A stretch of DNA of 6,268 nt from Bacteroidales bacterium (GCA_026987795.1 JALSMF010000451.1:1-6268), one strand, 5' to 3'. Positions 1-6,268 are shown, counted from the stretch's first letter. The notes: a model not told the origin generated them from the sequence alone. A program made the numbers and translations.

Positions 1-424
1 CAGTCTTAAAAGAGCGGGGAGGAGAAATAAAGCTTTCTTTTTCTTTTGCTTCAACAGGGTTTATTATTGCGGGAAGTTCTTCAATTTCTATATCAATAAG
101 CTTTTTAGCATCTCTTGCAATACGTTTATTTTCCGCAATAATAAGAGCAATCGGTTCTCCTGTAAAATGAACTTCTTCTTCCGCAAAAAGTTCTTCGTCT
201 TGTATTATTGCTCCTATTTGATTTTCTCCGGGAATATCTTTGTAAGTCAATATTTTTACGACACCGGGAAGACTTTCAGCTTTTGAGATGTCTAACTTCT
301 TTATTTTTCCGTGAGCGACAGGAGAGTCAAAAACAACGGCATGCAGTGTTCCTGAAATTTCGGGAATATCATCAATATAAATTGATTCTCCTCTTAAATG
401 TCTGTATGAGTCTGTATTTTTCAT
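1..424 (-). CDS. xdhB: Xanthine dehydrogenase molybdopterin-binding subunit, N-terminal part (runs off left edge)
   Basis: The reverse strand reads open from an ATG at 424-422 to the window edge, giving 141 codons with no stop. The product starts MKNTDSYRHLRGES and continues with YIDDIPEISGTLHAVVF, SPVAHGKI, LPGVVKILTYKDIPGEN, and FTGEPIALIIAENKRIARDA. This is the a/b hammerhead domain that opens the molybdopterin-binding subunit of xanthine dehydrogenases; the GEN(Q)IG and V-x-FTGEPIA segments resemble XdhB specifically. The family oxidises hypoxanthine and xanthine to urate in the cytoplasm using a Mo-pterin cofactor, with FAD and 2Fe-2S centres on a partner subunit or domain. The Mo-binding domains lie outside the window, so activity and substrate cannot be judged; other aldehyde oxidase-type hydroxylases remain possible. 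The gene upstream of it is divergent, so no xdhA-like small subunit precedes it in its transcript. The start is chosen because the RH-x-RGES-x-Y-x-DD motif lies directly after it. Confidence 0.88.
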   Translation of the reverse strand, partial: MKNTDSYRHLRGESIYIDDIPEISGTLHAVVFDSPVAHGKIKKLDISKAESLPGVVKILTYKDIPGENQIGAIIQDEELFAEEEVHFTGEPIALIIAENKRIARDAKKLIDIEIEELPAIINPVEAKEKESFISPPRSFKT

Positions 425-445
425 ATAAAACGATTTTAAAAAAGT

Positions 446-478
446 AAAATTAAATATTCTTTTCAAAAATTAAATATT
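446..478. repeat. 13-bp direct repeat in the divergent intergenic region, 20-bp period
   Basis: AAAATTAAATATT occurs exactly at 446-458 and again at 466-478, so the copies start 20 bp apart, about two helical turns. T-runs follow both copies. The repeat lies between the divergent xdhB-like and TonB receptor genes, upstream of the receptor promoter. It could be a curved, UP-like element or a paired protein-binding site. In DNA this AT-rich, chance similarity is a real alternative. Confidence 0.5.
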
Positions 479-482
479 TTTT

Positions 483-502
483 AAACATATGAACATATGT
501 TT
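483..502. promoter_or_regulatory. Candidate operator: perfect palindrome overlapping a tandem 8-mer
   Basis: AAACATATG (483-491) and CATATGTTT (494-502) form a perfect 9-bp inverted repeat with a 2-bp spacer. The same bases also read as two head-to-tail copies of AACATATG (484-491 and 492-499). It ends 2 bp before the -7 promoter element at 505-512, so it covers the region where the upstream contacts of RNA polymerase would fall. This position suits a repressor operator for the receptor gene. The cognate regulator is unknown; nothing like this site was seen in front of the DUF134 gene. Confidence 0.5.
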
Positions 503-504
503 AT

Positions 505-512
505 TACTTTTG
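505..512 (+). promoter_or_regulatory. Bacteroidota -7 promoter element (TACTTTTG) of the TonB receptor
   Basis: TACTTTTG matches the TAnnTTTG element recognised by the Bacteroidota primary sigma factor. No clear TTG/TTTG upstream (-33) element is seen at the expected distance; a T-run at 477-482 and the palindrome occupy that area. Transcription would begin roughly at 517-520, leaving about 20 nt before the ATG at 540. This excludes the upstream in-frame ATG at 489 as the start for this transcript. Confidence 0.6.
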
Positions 513-539
513 TGCATAATTTTTAAAAACAGCAAAGTT

Positions 540-2750
540 ATGAAAGCATTTTTTTTTATTACGGTATATTTTTTAATAATTTTTTCGAATGTATTATATG
601 CCCAAAATTCTGTAAAAGGGAAAGTAATTGATGCTCAGACAAATGAGAATATAGCAGGTGCGGTTATTTATTTCCCGCAGTTACATAAAGGGACAGTATC
701 AGATATAAAGGGGGAATTTATAATAGAAAATTTACAGAGCGGATGTTTTGATATGATAGTTTCGTACATAGGATATGAAACACAGATAATTAAAACTGAG
801 ACTGATACTGTCGAAAAAAGTTTTTTAGTTAAAATGGTTCCTCAAATATTTGAAACCCAAGAAGTGATAATATCAGGGAGCAGGTTTTCGCTGCAACATG
901 AAAATGCTGTTGAAATTAAGAGTATTAATATTGCAAGTTCGGAGTATTTAAGTTCCGGTTTAATTGATAAATTGATTATTGAGCCCGGCATTGATGTAAT
1001 TTCCAAAAGTCCGGGTATTGAAAAACCGGTGATAAGAGGCTTGTCGAATACGAATATATTATTTGTTGATAACGGAATAAGATTAGAAAATTTTCAGTTT
1101 TCGGAAGATCATCCGTTTATGGCTGACGAGTTTGGTATTGACAGGGTTGAAGTCATAAAAGGCCCGGCATCTTTACTTTACGGGTCAGATGCTGTCGGAG
1201 GTGTAATATATACCGTTAGAGAAAAGCCGGCTTTGCAGAATACGGTTTCGGGAGATTATAACTTGTTATATTTTTCAAACAATGACGGTGTTATGTCTAA
1301 TTTAGGAGTAAAAACGGCAAGCAATAAGATACACTCGGGTATTCGTATCGGGTTTAATTCTCAAAAAGATTATTTTGACGGAAATAATTTGAGAGTTCCT
1401 AATTCAAGATACAATAAGTACTCTTTTAAATCAAATTTCGGATTTTCATATAAATTCGGTAAAACAGATTTTTATTTTGATATGCAAAAAATGAAACTCG
1501 GAATGACGGTTTCTCCGGCAATTTTGCTCGTAGCTGATAATTTAAGACAAAACAGGTATTGGTATCAGGATTTGTCAAATAATATTATTGCGGTAAAAAA
1601 TAAATTTTTTTTCGGAAAAACAATGGTTGACGCAGATATTTCATATCAGTCAAACAACAGAAAACTGCAAACTTCCGAATTAATGCCGAAGTTTAAAACG
1701 GTTGATATGACATTAAATACTTTCAGCTGTAACTTAAAGTCAACGTATTCCGTTTCAGAAAGATATGAAGTAATAAGCGGAATACAGGGTATGTATAAAA
1801 CAAATACAAATACCGATGCTCCGGTACATGTTATTCCGGATGCTGAAGTTCTTGATTTTTCGGTTTATAGTCTGTTAACGGCAAATTTTACGAAAAAACT
1901 GCATTTTCAGGCAGGTTTACGATATGATTACAGAAATATCAAGACGGAAAAAGACTTAAATAAGTTGCCGCTGAATAAATTTTATAATAACTTTAGTTTC
2001 TCCGGCGGATTAAATTACCAAATATCAGAACAATTTTTGGTAAGAACAAATTTTGCTTCGGCACACAGGACTCCGAATATTGCAGAACTTACACAAGACG
2101 GACCGCACGGAATTTATTACGAAACAGGAAATCCGGGATTAAAGACACAAAAAAATTATGAACCTGATTTAAGCTTTCATTATCATTCCGAAAAATTTAT
2201 TTTTGAAGTATCCGGCTTTTATAATTACCTGAACAATTATATTTATCTGCAAAAAACAAATGAGTATGCCGAAAATGAAATGTTGATTTATCGTTATTCT
2301 CAATCTGATGCTGCTATAAAAGGAATCGAAACCGGAACGGAATTTATGCCCGTTGGTTTTATAAGGCTGTATGCAAATTACTCTTATTTGAGAGCAAAAA
2401 AGACAGACGGTACTAATTTACCGTTTATTCCTCAGAATAAAGTGCGTTGCGAAATAAAAATGAGCAGTAAAAAAATTGCAGTATTTTCGAAACCGTATTT
2501 ATCTTTTAATACTTTATATGCCTTTAAACAAAGTAATTTTGCAGAATCAGAAACCGAAAGCCCAAGTTATTTTCTTATTAACTCATCTGCGGGGAGTAAT
2601 TTCAAAGTTAAAAATATGAGATTTAATTTTAAATTTACCGTAAATAATCTGTTTAATGAAAAATATATTGATAATTTATCAACTTTAAAAGATACCGAAT
2701 TTTTAATGCCCGGAAGAAACATAATTTTCGGCTTAAAATATATTTTTTGA
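540..2750 (+). CDS. TonB-dependent outer membrane receptor, ZnuD-like (metal uptake candidate)
   Basis: A 736-residue outer-membrane active transporter, energised by TonB-ExbBD. Residues 1-21 are a signal peptide (FFFITVYFLIIF core, probable cleavage after VLYA). Residues about 24-100 are the CarboxypepD_reg-like domain (VKGKVIDAQTNENIAGA to IVSYIGYE), typical of Bacteroidota receptors. EVIISGSR at about 108-115 may act as a TonB box. The plug spans about 120-230, with KPVIRGL and RVEVIKGPASLLYGSDAVGG, and the rest is a beta barrel ending in a terminal Phe (FGLKYIF). D190-H191 in the plug (SEDHPF) and DGPH at 520-523 in the barrel, followed by GNPGLK, resemble motifs I recall from ZnuD-type zinc receptors; the substrate is therefore inferred, not shown, and copper, iron or another ligand is possible. 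There is no SusD-like partner, so a glycan role is unlikely. A longer reading from the ATG at 489 exists, but that codon lies upstream of the promoter and would spoil the signal peptide. Confidence 0.92.
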   Translation: MKAFFFITVYFLIIFSNVLYAQNSVKGKVIDAQTNENIAGAVIYFPQLHKGTVSDIKGEFIIENLQSGCFDMIVSYIGYETQIIKTETDTVEKSFLVKMVPQIFETQEVIISGSRFSLQHENAVEIKSINIASSEYLSSGLIDKLIIEPGIDVISKSPGIEKPVIRGLSNTNILFVDNGIRLENFQFSEDHPFMADEFGIDRVEVIKGPASLLYGSDAVGGVIYTVREKPALQNTVSGDYNLLYFSNNDGVMSNLGVKTASNKIHSGIRIGFNSQKDYFDGNNLRVPNSRYNKYSFKSNFGFSYKFGKTDFYFDMQKMKLGMTVSPAILLVADNLRQNRYWYQDLSNNIIAVKNKFFFGKTMVDADISYQSNNRKLQTSELMPKFKTVDMTLNTFSCNLKSTYSVSERYEVISGIQGMYKTNTNTDAPVHVIPDAEVLDFSVYSLLTANFTKKLHFQAGLRYDYRNIKTEKDLNKLPLNKFYNNFSFSGGLNYQISEQFLVRTNFASAHRTPNIAELTQDGPHGIYYETGNPGLKTQKNYEPDLSFHYHSEKFIFEVSGFYNYLNNYIYLQKTNEYAENEMLIYRYSQSDAAIKGIETGTEFMPVGFIRLYANYSYLRAKKTDGTNLPFIPQNKVRCEIKMSSKKIAVFSKPYLSFNTLYAFKQSNFAESETESPSYFLINSSAGSNFKVKNMRFNFKFTVNNLFNEKYIDNLSTLKDTEFLMPGRNIIFGLKYIF

Positions 2751-2753
2751 TAC

Positions 2754-2788
2754 AAACAAAATTTGTTTCGTCATTTTAGAATGATTTT
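2754..2788 (+). terminator. Weak AT-rich hairpins after the receptor gene, possible terminator
   Basis: Two small dyads follow the receptor stop codon. AAACAAA (2754-2760) mirrors TTTGTTT (2762-2768) around one base. TCATT (2771-2775) and AATGA (2780-2784) enclose TTAG and are followed by four T residues. Both stems are almost purely A-T, so they would be weak. They could contribute to ending the receptor transcript before the downstream promoter, but read-through is plausible. Confidence 0.27.
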
Positions 2789-2801
2789 AGTAATTCATAC
2801 A

Positions 2802-2841
2802 TTTACATTGCGTAATAATAACTATTTTTGTATAATGTAAA
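2802..2841 (+). promoter_or_regulatory. Promoter region of the DUF134 gene, with flanking inverted repeat
   Basis: TATTTTTG at 2823-2830 matches the Bacteroidota TAnnTTTG -7 element. It is directly followed by a perfect TATAAT (2831-2836), with TTGCGT at 2808-2813 exactly 17 bp upstream, so a classical sigma-70 layout overlaps it. TTTACATT (2802-2809) and its exact complement AATGTAAA (2834-2841) flank the whole promoter and could be regulator half-sites. The -7 reading gives a leader of about 18 nt to the ATG at 2853; the TATAAT reading would start transcription almost at the ATG at 2844. Confidence 0.5.
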
Positions 2842-2852
2842 ATATGAAATAT

Positions 2853-3287
2853 ATGGGCAGACCGCAAAAAAACAGAAGAGTTTATACACCTCCGATATTT
2901 ACGGATTTTAAACCTGCAGGAATTTCCGTAAAAGACTTAAAAAAAATTTCATTGACCTTGGACGAATTTGAAGCAATTCGCCTTTCAGATTTTTTAGGAA
3001 TGTCTCAAGAGGAAGCGTCCGAAGAAATGGAAATTTCCCGACCTACTTTTACCCGCTTAATTGAAGCAGCGAGGAAAAAACTTGCCGATTTCTTAATTAA
3101 CGGAAAATTCCTGAACCTTGAAGGCGGAAATATTCATTTCAGAAAGAATGTTATAAAATGTCAAAAATGTGAACAAACATTTCATATCAGCTTTGATATT
3201 AATATAAAATATTGCCCGTATTGCAACTCTTCGGAGCTGATAAATTTAGCCGGCGGTTTCGGTCACGGAAAATGTTGTATTGAATAA
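2853..3287 (+). CDS. DUF134 (UPF0251) family DNA-binding protein with C-terminal zinc ribbon
   Basis: A 144-residue protein. The first ten residues, MGRPQKNRRV, are the usual DUF134 opening, which is why the ATG at 2853 is preferred over the in-frame ATG at 2844 that adds MKY. Residues about 32-81 form a sigma-70 region 4-like helix-turn-helix (LTLDEFEAIRLSDF, then MSQEEASEEMEISRPTFTRL as the recognition unit). The C-terminal extension has C103-x2-C106 and C121-x2-C124, a zinc-ribbon pattern, and then a Gly-rich tail GGFGHGKCC containing H138, C141 and C142. Simple family members are around 100 residues and lack this part. The family is predicted to bind DNA; its targets are not well established, and many members lie near NifX/NifB-like or Mrp-type metal-cofactor genes (general knowledge, not visible here). 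It has its own promoter and is followed 31 bp later by the AddB-like gene, probably in one transcript. Confidence 0.88.
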   Translation: MGRPQKNRRVYTPPIFTDFKPAGISVKDLKKISLTLDEFEAIRLSDFLGMSQEEASEEMEISRPTFTRLIEAARKKLADFLINGKFLNLEGGNIHFRKNVIKCQKCEQTFHISFDINIKYCPYCNSSELINLAGGFGHGKCCIE

Positions 3288-3318
3288 AAATTACGGTTTA
3301 AAAAAATATTTTAAGATT

Positions 3319-6180
3319 ATGACTCCATTTTTATACGAAACAGCCTACAATATAATTAATGATAATAAAAACAACCTGAATAATCTATGTCTTATTTTTC
3401 CGAATAAAAGAACAAATTTTTGGTTCAGAAAATATTATGCACAAATCCTGAAAAAAGCATCAAAGCCTGCCAAAATGACGGAAATAGGAAGGTTTATAAG
3501 AGAATTAACAGGTTACGGCGATGAAGATAAGTTAAGTTTAATATTTGATTTATACAGGGTTTTTAAATCATTTAATGATACAGAGAAATACACATTCGAC
3601 AACTTTTATAAATTAGGAGAAATAATAATTTCCGATTTTAACGAAATTGATGCATGGCTTGTTAACCCTGAACAAATATACAGAAATATAAAAGACCTGA
3701 AAGAAATAGACAATCAGTTCATATTTTTTACAGACGAACAAAAAGAACTTATTAAAAATTTCTGGGCAAATTATCTGGACGAAAAAAGCAGCGAAGAAAA
3801 GCAAATGTTTTTAAACTTATGGAATTTATTACCCGCTGTTAACAATAAATTTACTCAAGAGTTAAAAGAAAAGAAGTTTGGATATAACGGGTTGATATAC
3901 AGAATAGTTTGGGAGATGATAAGGGCAGATGAAATAAATACGGATAAATACGAAAAATATATATTTATAGGATTTAATGCTCTAAACAAAGCAGAGCTTG
4001 AGCTTTTTAAATATTTTAACAAAAAAGGAATTGCTGAATTTTTCTGGGATGCTGATAAATACTATTTTAATGATGATAAACAAGAAGCCGGAGACTTTCT
4101 GAGAAAAAATATTAAAGATTTAAATATTAAACTGTCCAATCTGCCTGATAACTTTAAAAAAAACAAAAAAATAAAAGTTTTGGGCGTGTCGTCAAAAATG
4201 GGACAGGCAAAATTGCTGTCTTCTTTATTGAGCAATAAAAATGCGGATTATGAGAAAAATACGGCAATAATAACAGCCGATGAAGATTTTTTATTTCCCG
4301 TATTAAGCTCAATTCCCGAACACATTGAAAAAATTAATGTAACAATGGGGTTTTCATTTAAGCTGACCCCTTTGTATAATTTTATTTACAGGTATATACA
4401 AACTCGTCTTTCGGCAGAAAAAAATAAAAACTTTTATTTTAAAACCGTTCTTAATATTCTTAAACACCCCTATATTATTGAATATAATCCGGAACTTTGT
4501 AATGAAATCTCAGATCAAATAAATGAAAGGAAACTTATCTTTATTAATTCTGATTTTTTTATTAAAAAACAGGACAAACTACTGAGTATTATTTTTAAAA
4601 AGGTTGACAACAAAGATAATACAGATGCATTGCTCAGCGACTTACTTAACGTATTATTTGTTTTTTTCGACAAAAATTCCGGAAATAATTTAAAGAATGA
4701 ATACATCTTCCGGGCATACAAAAGAATTAAGCGGTTTAGAGAAATACTGAGAGAAAACAGCGAAAAAGTAAGCTTGAAATTAGCTTCTGATTTACTGTTG
4801 CAATTATTGAAATCCGATACAATTCCTTTTGAAGGACAAACAGACGAAGGCTTACAGATTATGGGACTTATGGAATCTCGAAATCTTGATTTTAAAAATG
4901 TTATAATTCTCGGAGTAAATGAGGGAAATTTACCGAAAATTTCAAAATCTCCGAGCTTTATTTCTCAAAGCTTGCGATATGCTTTTGGTTTACCGTTGAT
5001 AAAATACCAAGATGCTGTTTTTGCCTATTTTTTCTACCGCTTGCTGCAAAGAGCCGAAGATGTTACATTGATTTATAACGATGTAACAGATGATAAAACT
5101 CCCGGCGAGCTTAGTCGTTTTATTACTCAGCTTCTGTACGAAGCAAATTTAGATATTGACCACAGGCACCTTAACGAAGATTTATTTCTGCCGGCTAAGG
5201 AAAAAATTATTGTTAAAAAAGATGATAAACTTAAACTTCGCTTAAGAGAATTATTTATTTCCGGTAATAAAAAAACACGCTCTCTGTCAGCATCTGCCCT
5301 AAACACTTATATAGACTGTTCTTTGAAATTTTATTTTCGATATGTCGCAGGCTTAAAAGAAAAAGAAAAAATTGAAGATGAATTGACTGCTGCCGAGTTT
5401 GGCTCGGTTTTACACAAAGCTCTGGAAAATATTTATTCTGATATAGTTTCGGAGTCTGACAGTAAAATTATTACCAAAAATAAGATAACACCTAAAATAT
5501 CGCAGGCAGAAAATTATGTATTGCAAGCCTTAAAATATAATTATAAAAATCCTGAATATAAACCGGAAGGAATTCAAATAATAATTAAAAACGTAATAAC
5601 GAATTACGTAAAATCTGTATTATTCTATGATATAAGACAAACACCTTTTGAAATCATTTCTTTGGAGAGAGATAAAGAATATGAATGTGAGTTTAAAATC
5701 AGAACAGATAAAAAAACGGAAACCGTAAGACTTTCGGGAATTATTGACAGAATAGATAAGAAAAATGATGTTCTGAGAATTATTGATTATAAAACAGGAA
5801 AAACTTATGATAAATTATTTTCGCTTGACAGTCTTTTTGATTCAGAAAATAAATACAGAAACCGGCATGTATTTCAGGCACTTTTTTATACATTAATTTT
5901 AAAAGAAATGCCTGAATATTCCGATAAGAAGATAAAACCGTCATTGTTTTACGTAAGGTCTATGAACAAAAAAGATTATTCGGAAATGCCTCCCGTAACC
6001 GTTAATGAGGATTTTAAGAATAAAATAATTGATGAAAACATTACAGAAATAACAGTTCCTTTATTTAAAGAAAGTCTTAGAAATCTTACGGAAGAAATAT
6101 TCAGTGATGAATTTTCATTTTCTCAGACAGAAAATAAAGAAAAATGTGAATATTGCGAGTTTAAGGGTATTTGCGGTTAA
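3319..6180 (+). CDS. addB: AddB-like PD-(D/E)XK nuclease with Fe-S cluster motif (double-strand break repair)
   Basis: A 953-residue cytoplasmic protein resembling the AddB subunit of AddAB helicase-nuclease, which resects double-strand breaks for RecA loading. The N-terminus reads CLIFPNKRTNFWFRKYY (residues 24-40) where a Walker A would be expected, and no GKT/GKS loop is seen, so this half looks like an inactivated superfamily I helicase. Residues about 513-539 (QIMGLMESRNLDFKNV, then ILGVNEGNLP) match the helicase motif V region in degenerate form. The C-terminal nuclease is intact: H699 (GSVLHKA), D810 (GIIDRID), D823 and K825 (IIDYKTGK), and Q853/Y857 (QALFY). C667 together with C943, C946 and C952 (CEYCEFKGIC) gives the AddB-type 4Fe-4S pattern at the very C-terminus. 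The ATG at 3319 yields MTPFLYE, the usual family opening; an upstream TTG at 3280 would overlap the preceding gene by 8 bp. The AddA partner is not in the window. Confidence 0.87.
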   Translation: MTPFLYETAYNIINDNKNNLNNLCLIFPNKRTNFWFRKYYAQILKKASKPAKMTEIGRFIRELTGYGDEDKLSLIFDLYRVFKSFNDTEKYTFDNFYKLGEIIISDFNEIDAWLVNPEQIYRNIKDLKEIDNQFIFFTDEQKELIKNFWANYLDEKSSEEKQMFLNLWNLLPAVNNKFTQELKEKKFGYNGLIYRIVWEMIRADEINTDKYEKYIFIGFNALNKAELELFKYFNKKGIAEFFWDADKYYFNDDKQEAGDFLRKNIKDLNIKLSNLPDNFKKNKKIKVLGVSSKMGQAKLLSSLLSNKNADYEKNTAIITADEDFLFPVLSSIPEHIEKINVTMGFSFKLTPLYNFIYRYIQTRLSAEKNKNFYFKTVLNILKHPYIIEYNPELCNEISDQINERKLIFINSDFFIKKQDKLLSIIFKKVDNKDNTDALLSDLLNVLFVFFDKNSGNNLKNEYIFRAYKRIKRFREILRENSEKVSLKLASDLLLQLLKSDTIPFEGQTDEGLQIMGLMESRNLDFKNVIILGVNEGNLPKISKSPSFISQSLRYAFGLPLIKYQDAVFAYFFYRLLQRAEDVTLIYNDVTDDKTPGELSRFITQLLYEANLDIDHRHLNEDLFLPAKEKIIVKKDDKLKLRLRELFISGNKKTRSLSASALNTYIDCSLKFYFRYVAGLKEKEKIEDELTAAEFGSVLHKALENIYSDIVSESDSKIITKNKITPKISQAENYVLQALKYNYKNPEYKPEGIQIIIKNVITNYVKSVLFYDIRQTPFEIISLERDKEYECEFKIRTDKKTETVRLSGIIDRIDKKNDVLRIIDYKTGKTYDKLFSLDSLFDSENKYRNRHVFQALFYTLILKEMPEYSDKKIKPSLFYVRSMNKKDYSEMPPVTVNEDFKNKIIDENITEITVPLFKESLRNLTEEIFSDEFSFSQTENKEKCEYCEFKGICG

Positions 6181-6194
6181 GTTTTCGTAAAATA

Positions 6195-6224
6195 AAAAGA
6201 GTTGCCTTTCGGGGCAACTCTTTT
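6195..6224. terminator. Strong intrinsic terminator, probably bidirectional
   Basis: AAAAGAGTTGCC (6195-6206) pairs perfectly with GGCAACTCTTTT (6213-6224), a 12-bp stem around TTTCGG; a U-G pair inside leaves a UUCG tetraloop (6208-6211). T-rich sequence follows on the plus strand (6221-6234) and A-rich sequence precedes it, so it can work in both directions. It begins 15 bp after the AddB-like stop codon and ends that transcript. The symmetry suits two convergent genes. Confidence 0.92.
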
Positions 6225-6244
6225 ATATTTTTTTAATGCTTTAG

Positions 6245-6268
6245 TTATTTTACGGCAGGTGCTTGTTT
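6245..6268 (-). CDS. Possible 3' end of a convergent gene (seven codons and stop)
   Basis: The reverse strand from the right edge reads KQAPAVK then TAA (stop at 6247-6245). A lysine/alanine/proline-rich C-terminal tail is plausible, and the nearby bidirectional terminator would serve a minus-strand gene. A second minus-strand frame also stops here (NKHLP, stop at 6252-6250), so the frame is uncertain. Too short to identify. Confidence 0.28.
   Translation of the reverse strand, partial: KQAPAVK

Noticed and set aside
208..447. Plus-strand open frame of 79 codons
   Set aside because: Lies opposite the xdhB-like coding region, whose reverse-strand translation has clear family motifs; its own product has no recognisable features.
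464..472. Possible minus-strand -7 element for xdhB (CAAAAATTA, i.e. TAATTTTTG reversed)
   Set aside because: The spacing is one base too long for TAnnTTTG and it overlaps the AT-rich direct repeat; too weak to list as a promoter.
2567..2755. Minus-strand open frame of 62 codons over the receptor 3' end
   Set aside because: Antisense to conserved beta-barrel sequence with no promoter or domain; a by-product of low-complexity AT-rich coding DNA.
3613..4721. Two minus-strand open frames (3613-3804 and 4515-4721) inside the AddB-like gene
   Set aside because: Both are antisense to a long continuous coding region; their hydrophobic, Phe/Leu/Ser-rich products are what A-rich coding DNA gives when read backwards.
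1..6268. A new defence or mobile system
   Set aside because: No transposase, integrase, CRISPR repeats, reverse transcriptase, toxin-antitoxin pair or terminal repeats were seen. The nuclease fits housekeeping AddAB repair, and base composition looks even across the genes.

Overview
This is an AT-rich bacterial window that looks like Bacteroidota. Four signs support this. The TonB-dependent receptor carries an N-terminal CarboxypepD_reg-like domain. TAnnTTTG (-7 type) promoter elements lie upstream of two genes. Purine-rich Shine-Dalgarno sites are missing. The AddB-like protein is of the form seen in that phylum, with a degenerate helicase half. Stops are TGA and TAA with the ordinary code. 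Genus cannot be told from the sequence.

Layout. Positions 1-424 (minus strand) hold the N-terminal 141 codons of a molybdopterin-binding xanthine dehydrogenase subunit that runs off the left edge. Positions 425-539 are a divergent intergenic region with a 20-bp-phased direct repeat, a perfect palindrome that is also a tandem repeat, and a -7 promoter element. Positions 540-2750 (plus) encode an outer-membrane TonB-dependent receptor with ZnuD-like plug and barrel motifs. Positions 2751-2852 hold weak hairpins and a second promoter. Positions 2853-3287 encode a DUF134/UPF0251 DNA-binding protein with a C-terminal zinc ribbon and a Gly/His/Cys-Cys tail. Positions 3319-6180 encode an AddB-like PD-(D/E)XK nuclease with a probable 4Fe-4S cluster. 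A strong intrinsic terminator follows, and a minus-strand gene may end at the right edge.

How the genes fit together. The DUF134 gene and the nuclease gene are 31 bp apart, or overlap by 8 bp if a TTG start is used, so they are probably co-transcribed and end at the 6195-6224 terminator. The receptor has its own promoter and probably its own transcript. Possible metal links (a molybdenum enzyme, a receptor resembling zinc transporters, a DNA-binding protein rich in potential metal ligands) suggest the DUF134 protein could be a metal-responsive regulator of the receptor, but nothing in the sequence proves this. I see no CRISPR array, insertion sequence, tRNA or rRNA, and no convincing new multi-gene system. 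The most informative unexplained elements are the palindrome at 483-502 and the DUF134 C-terminal extension.
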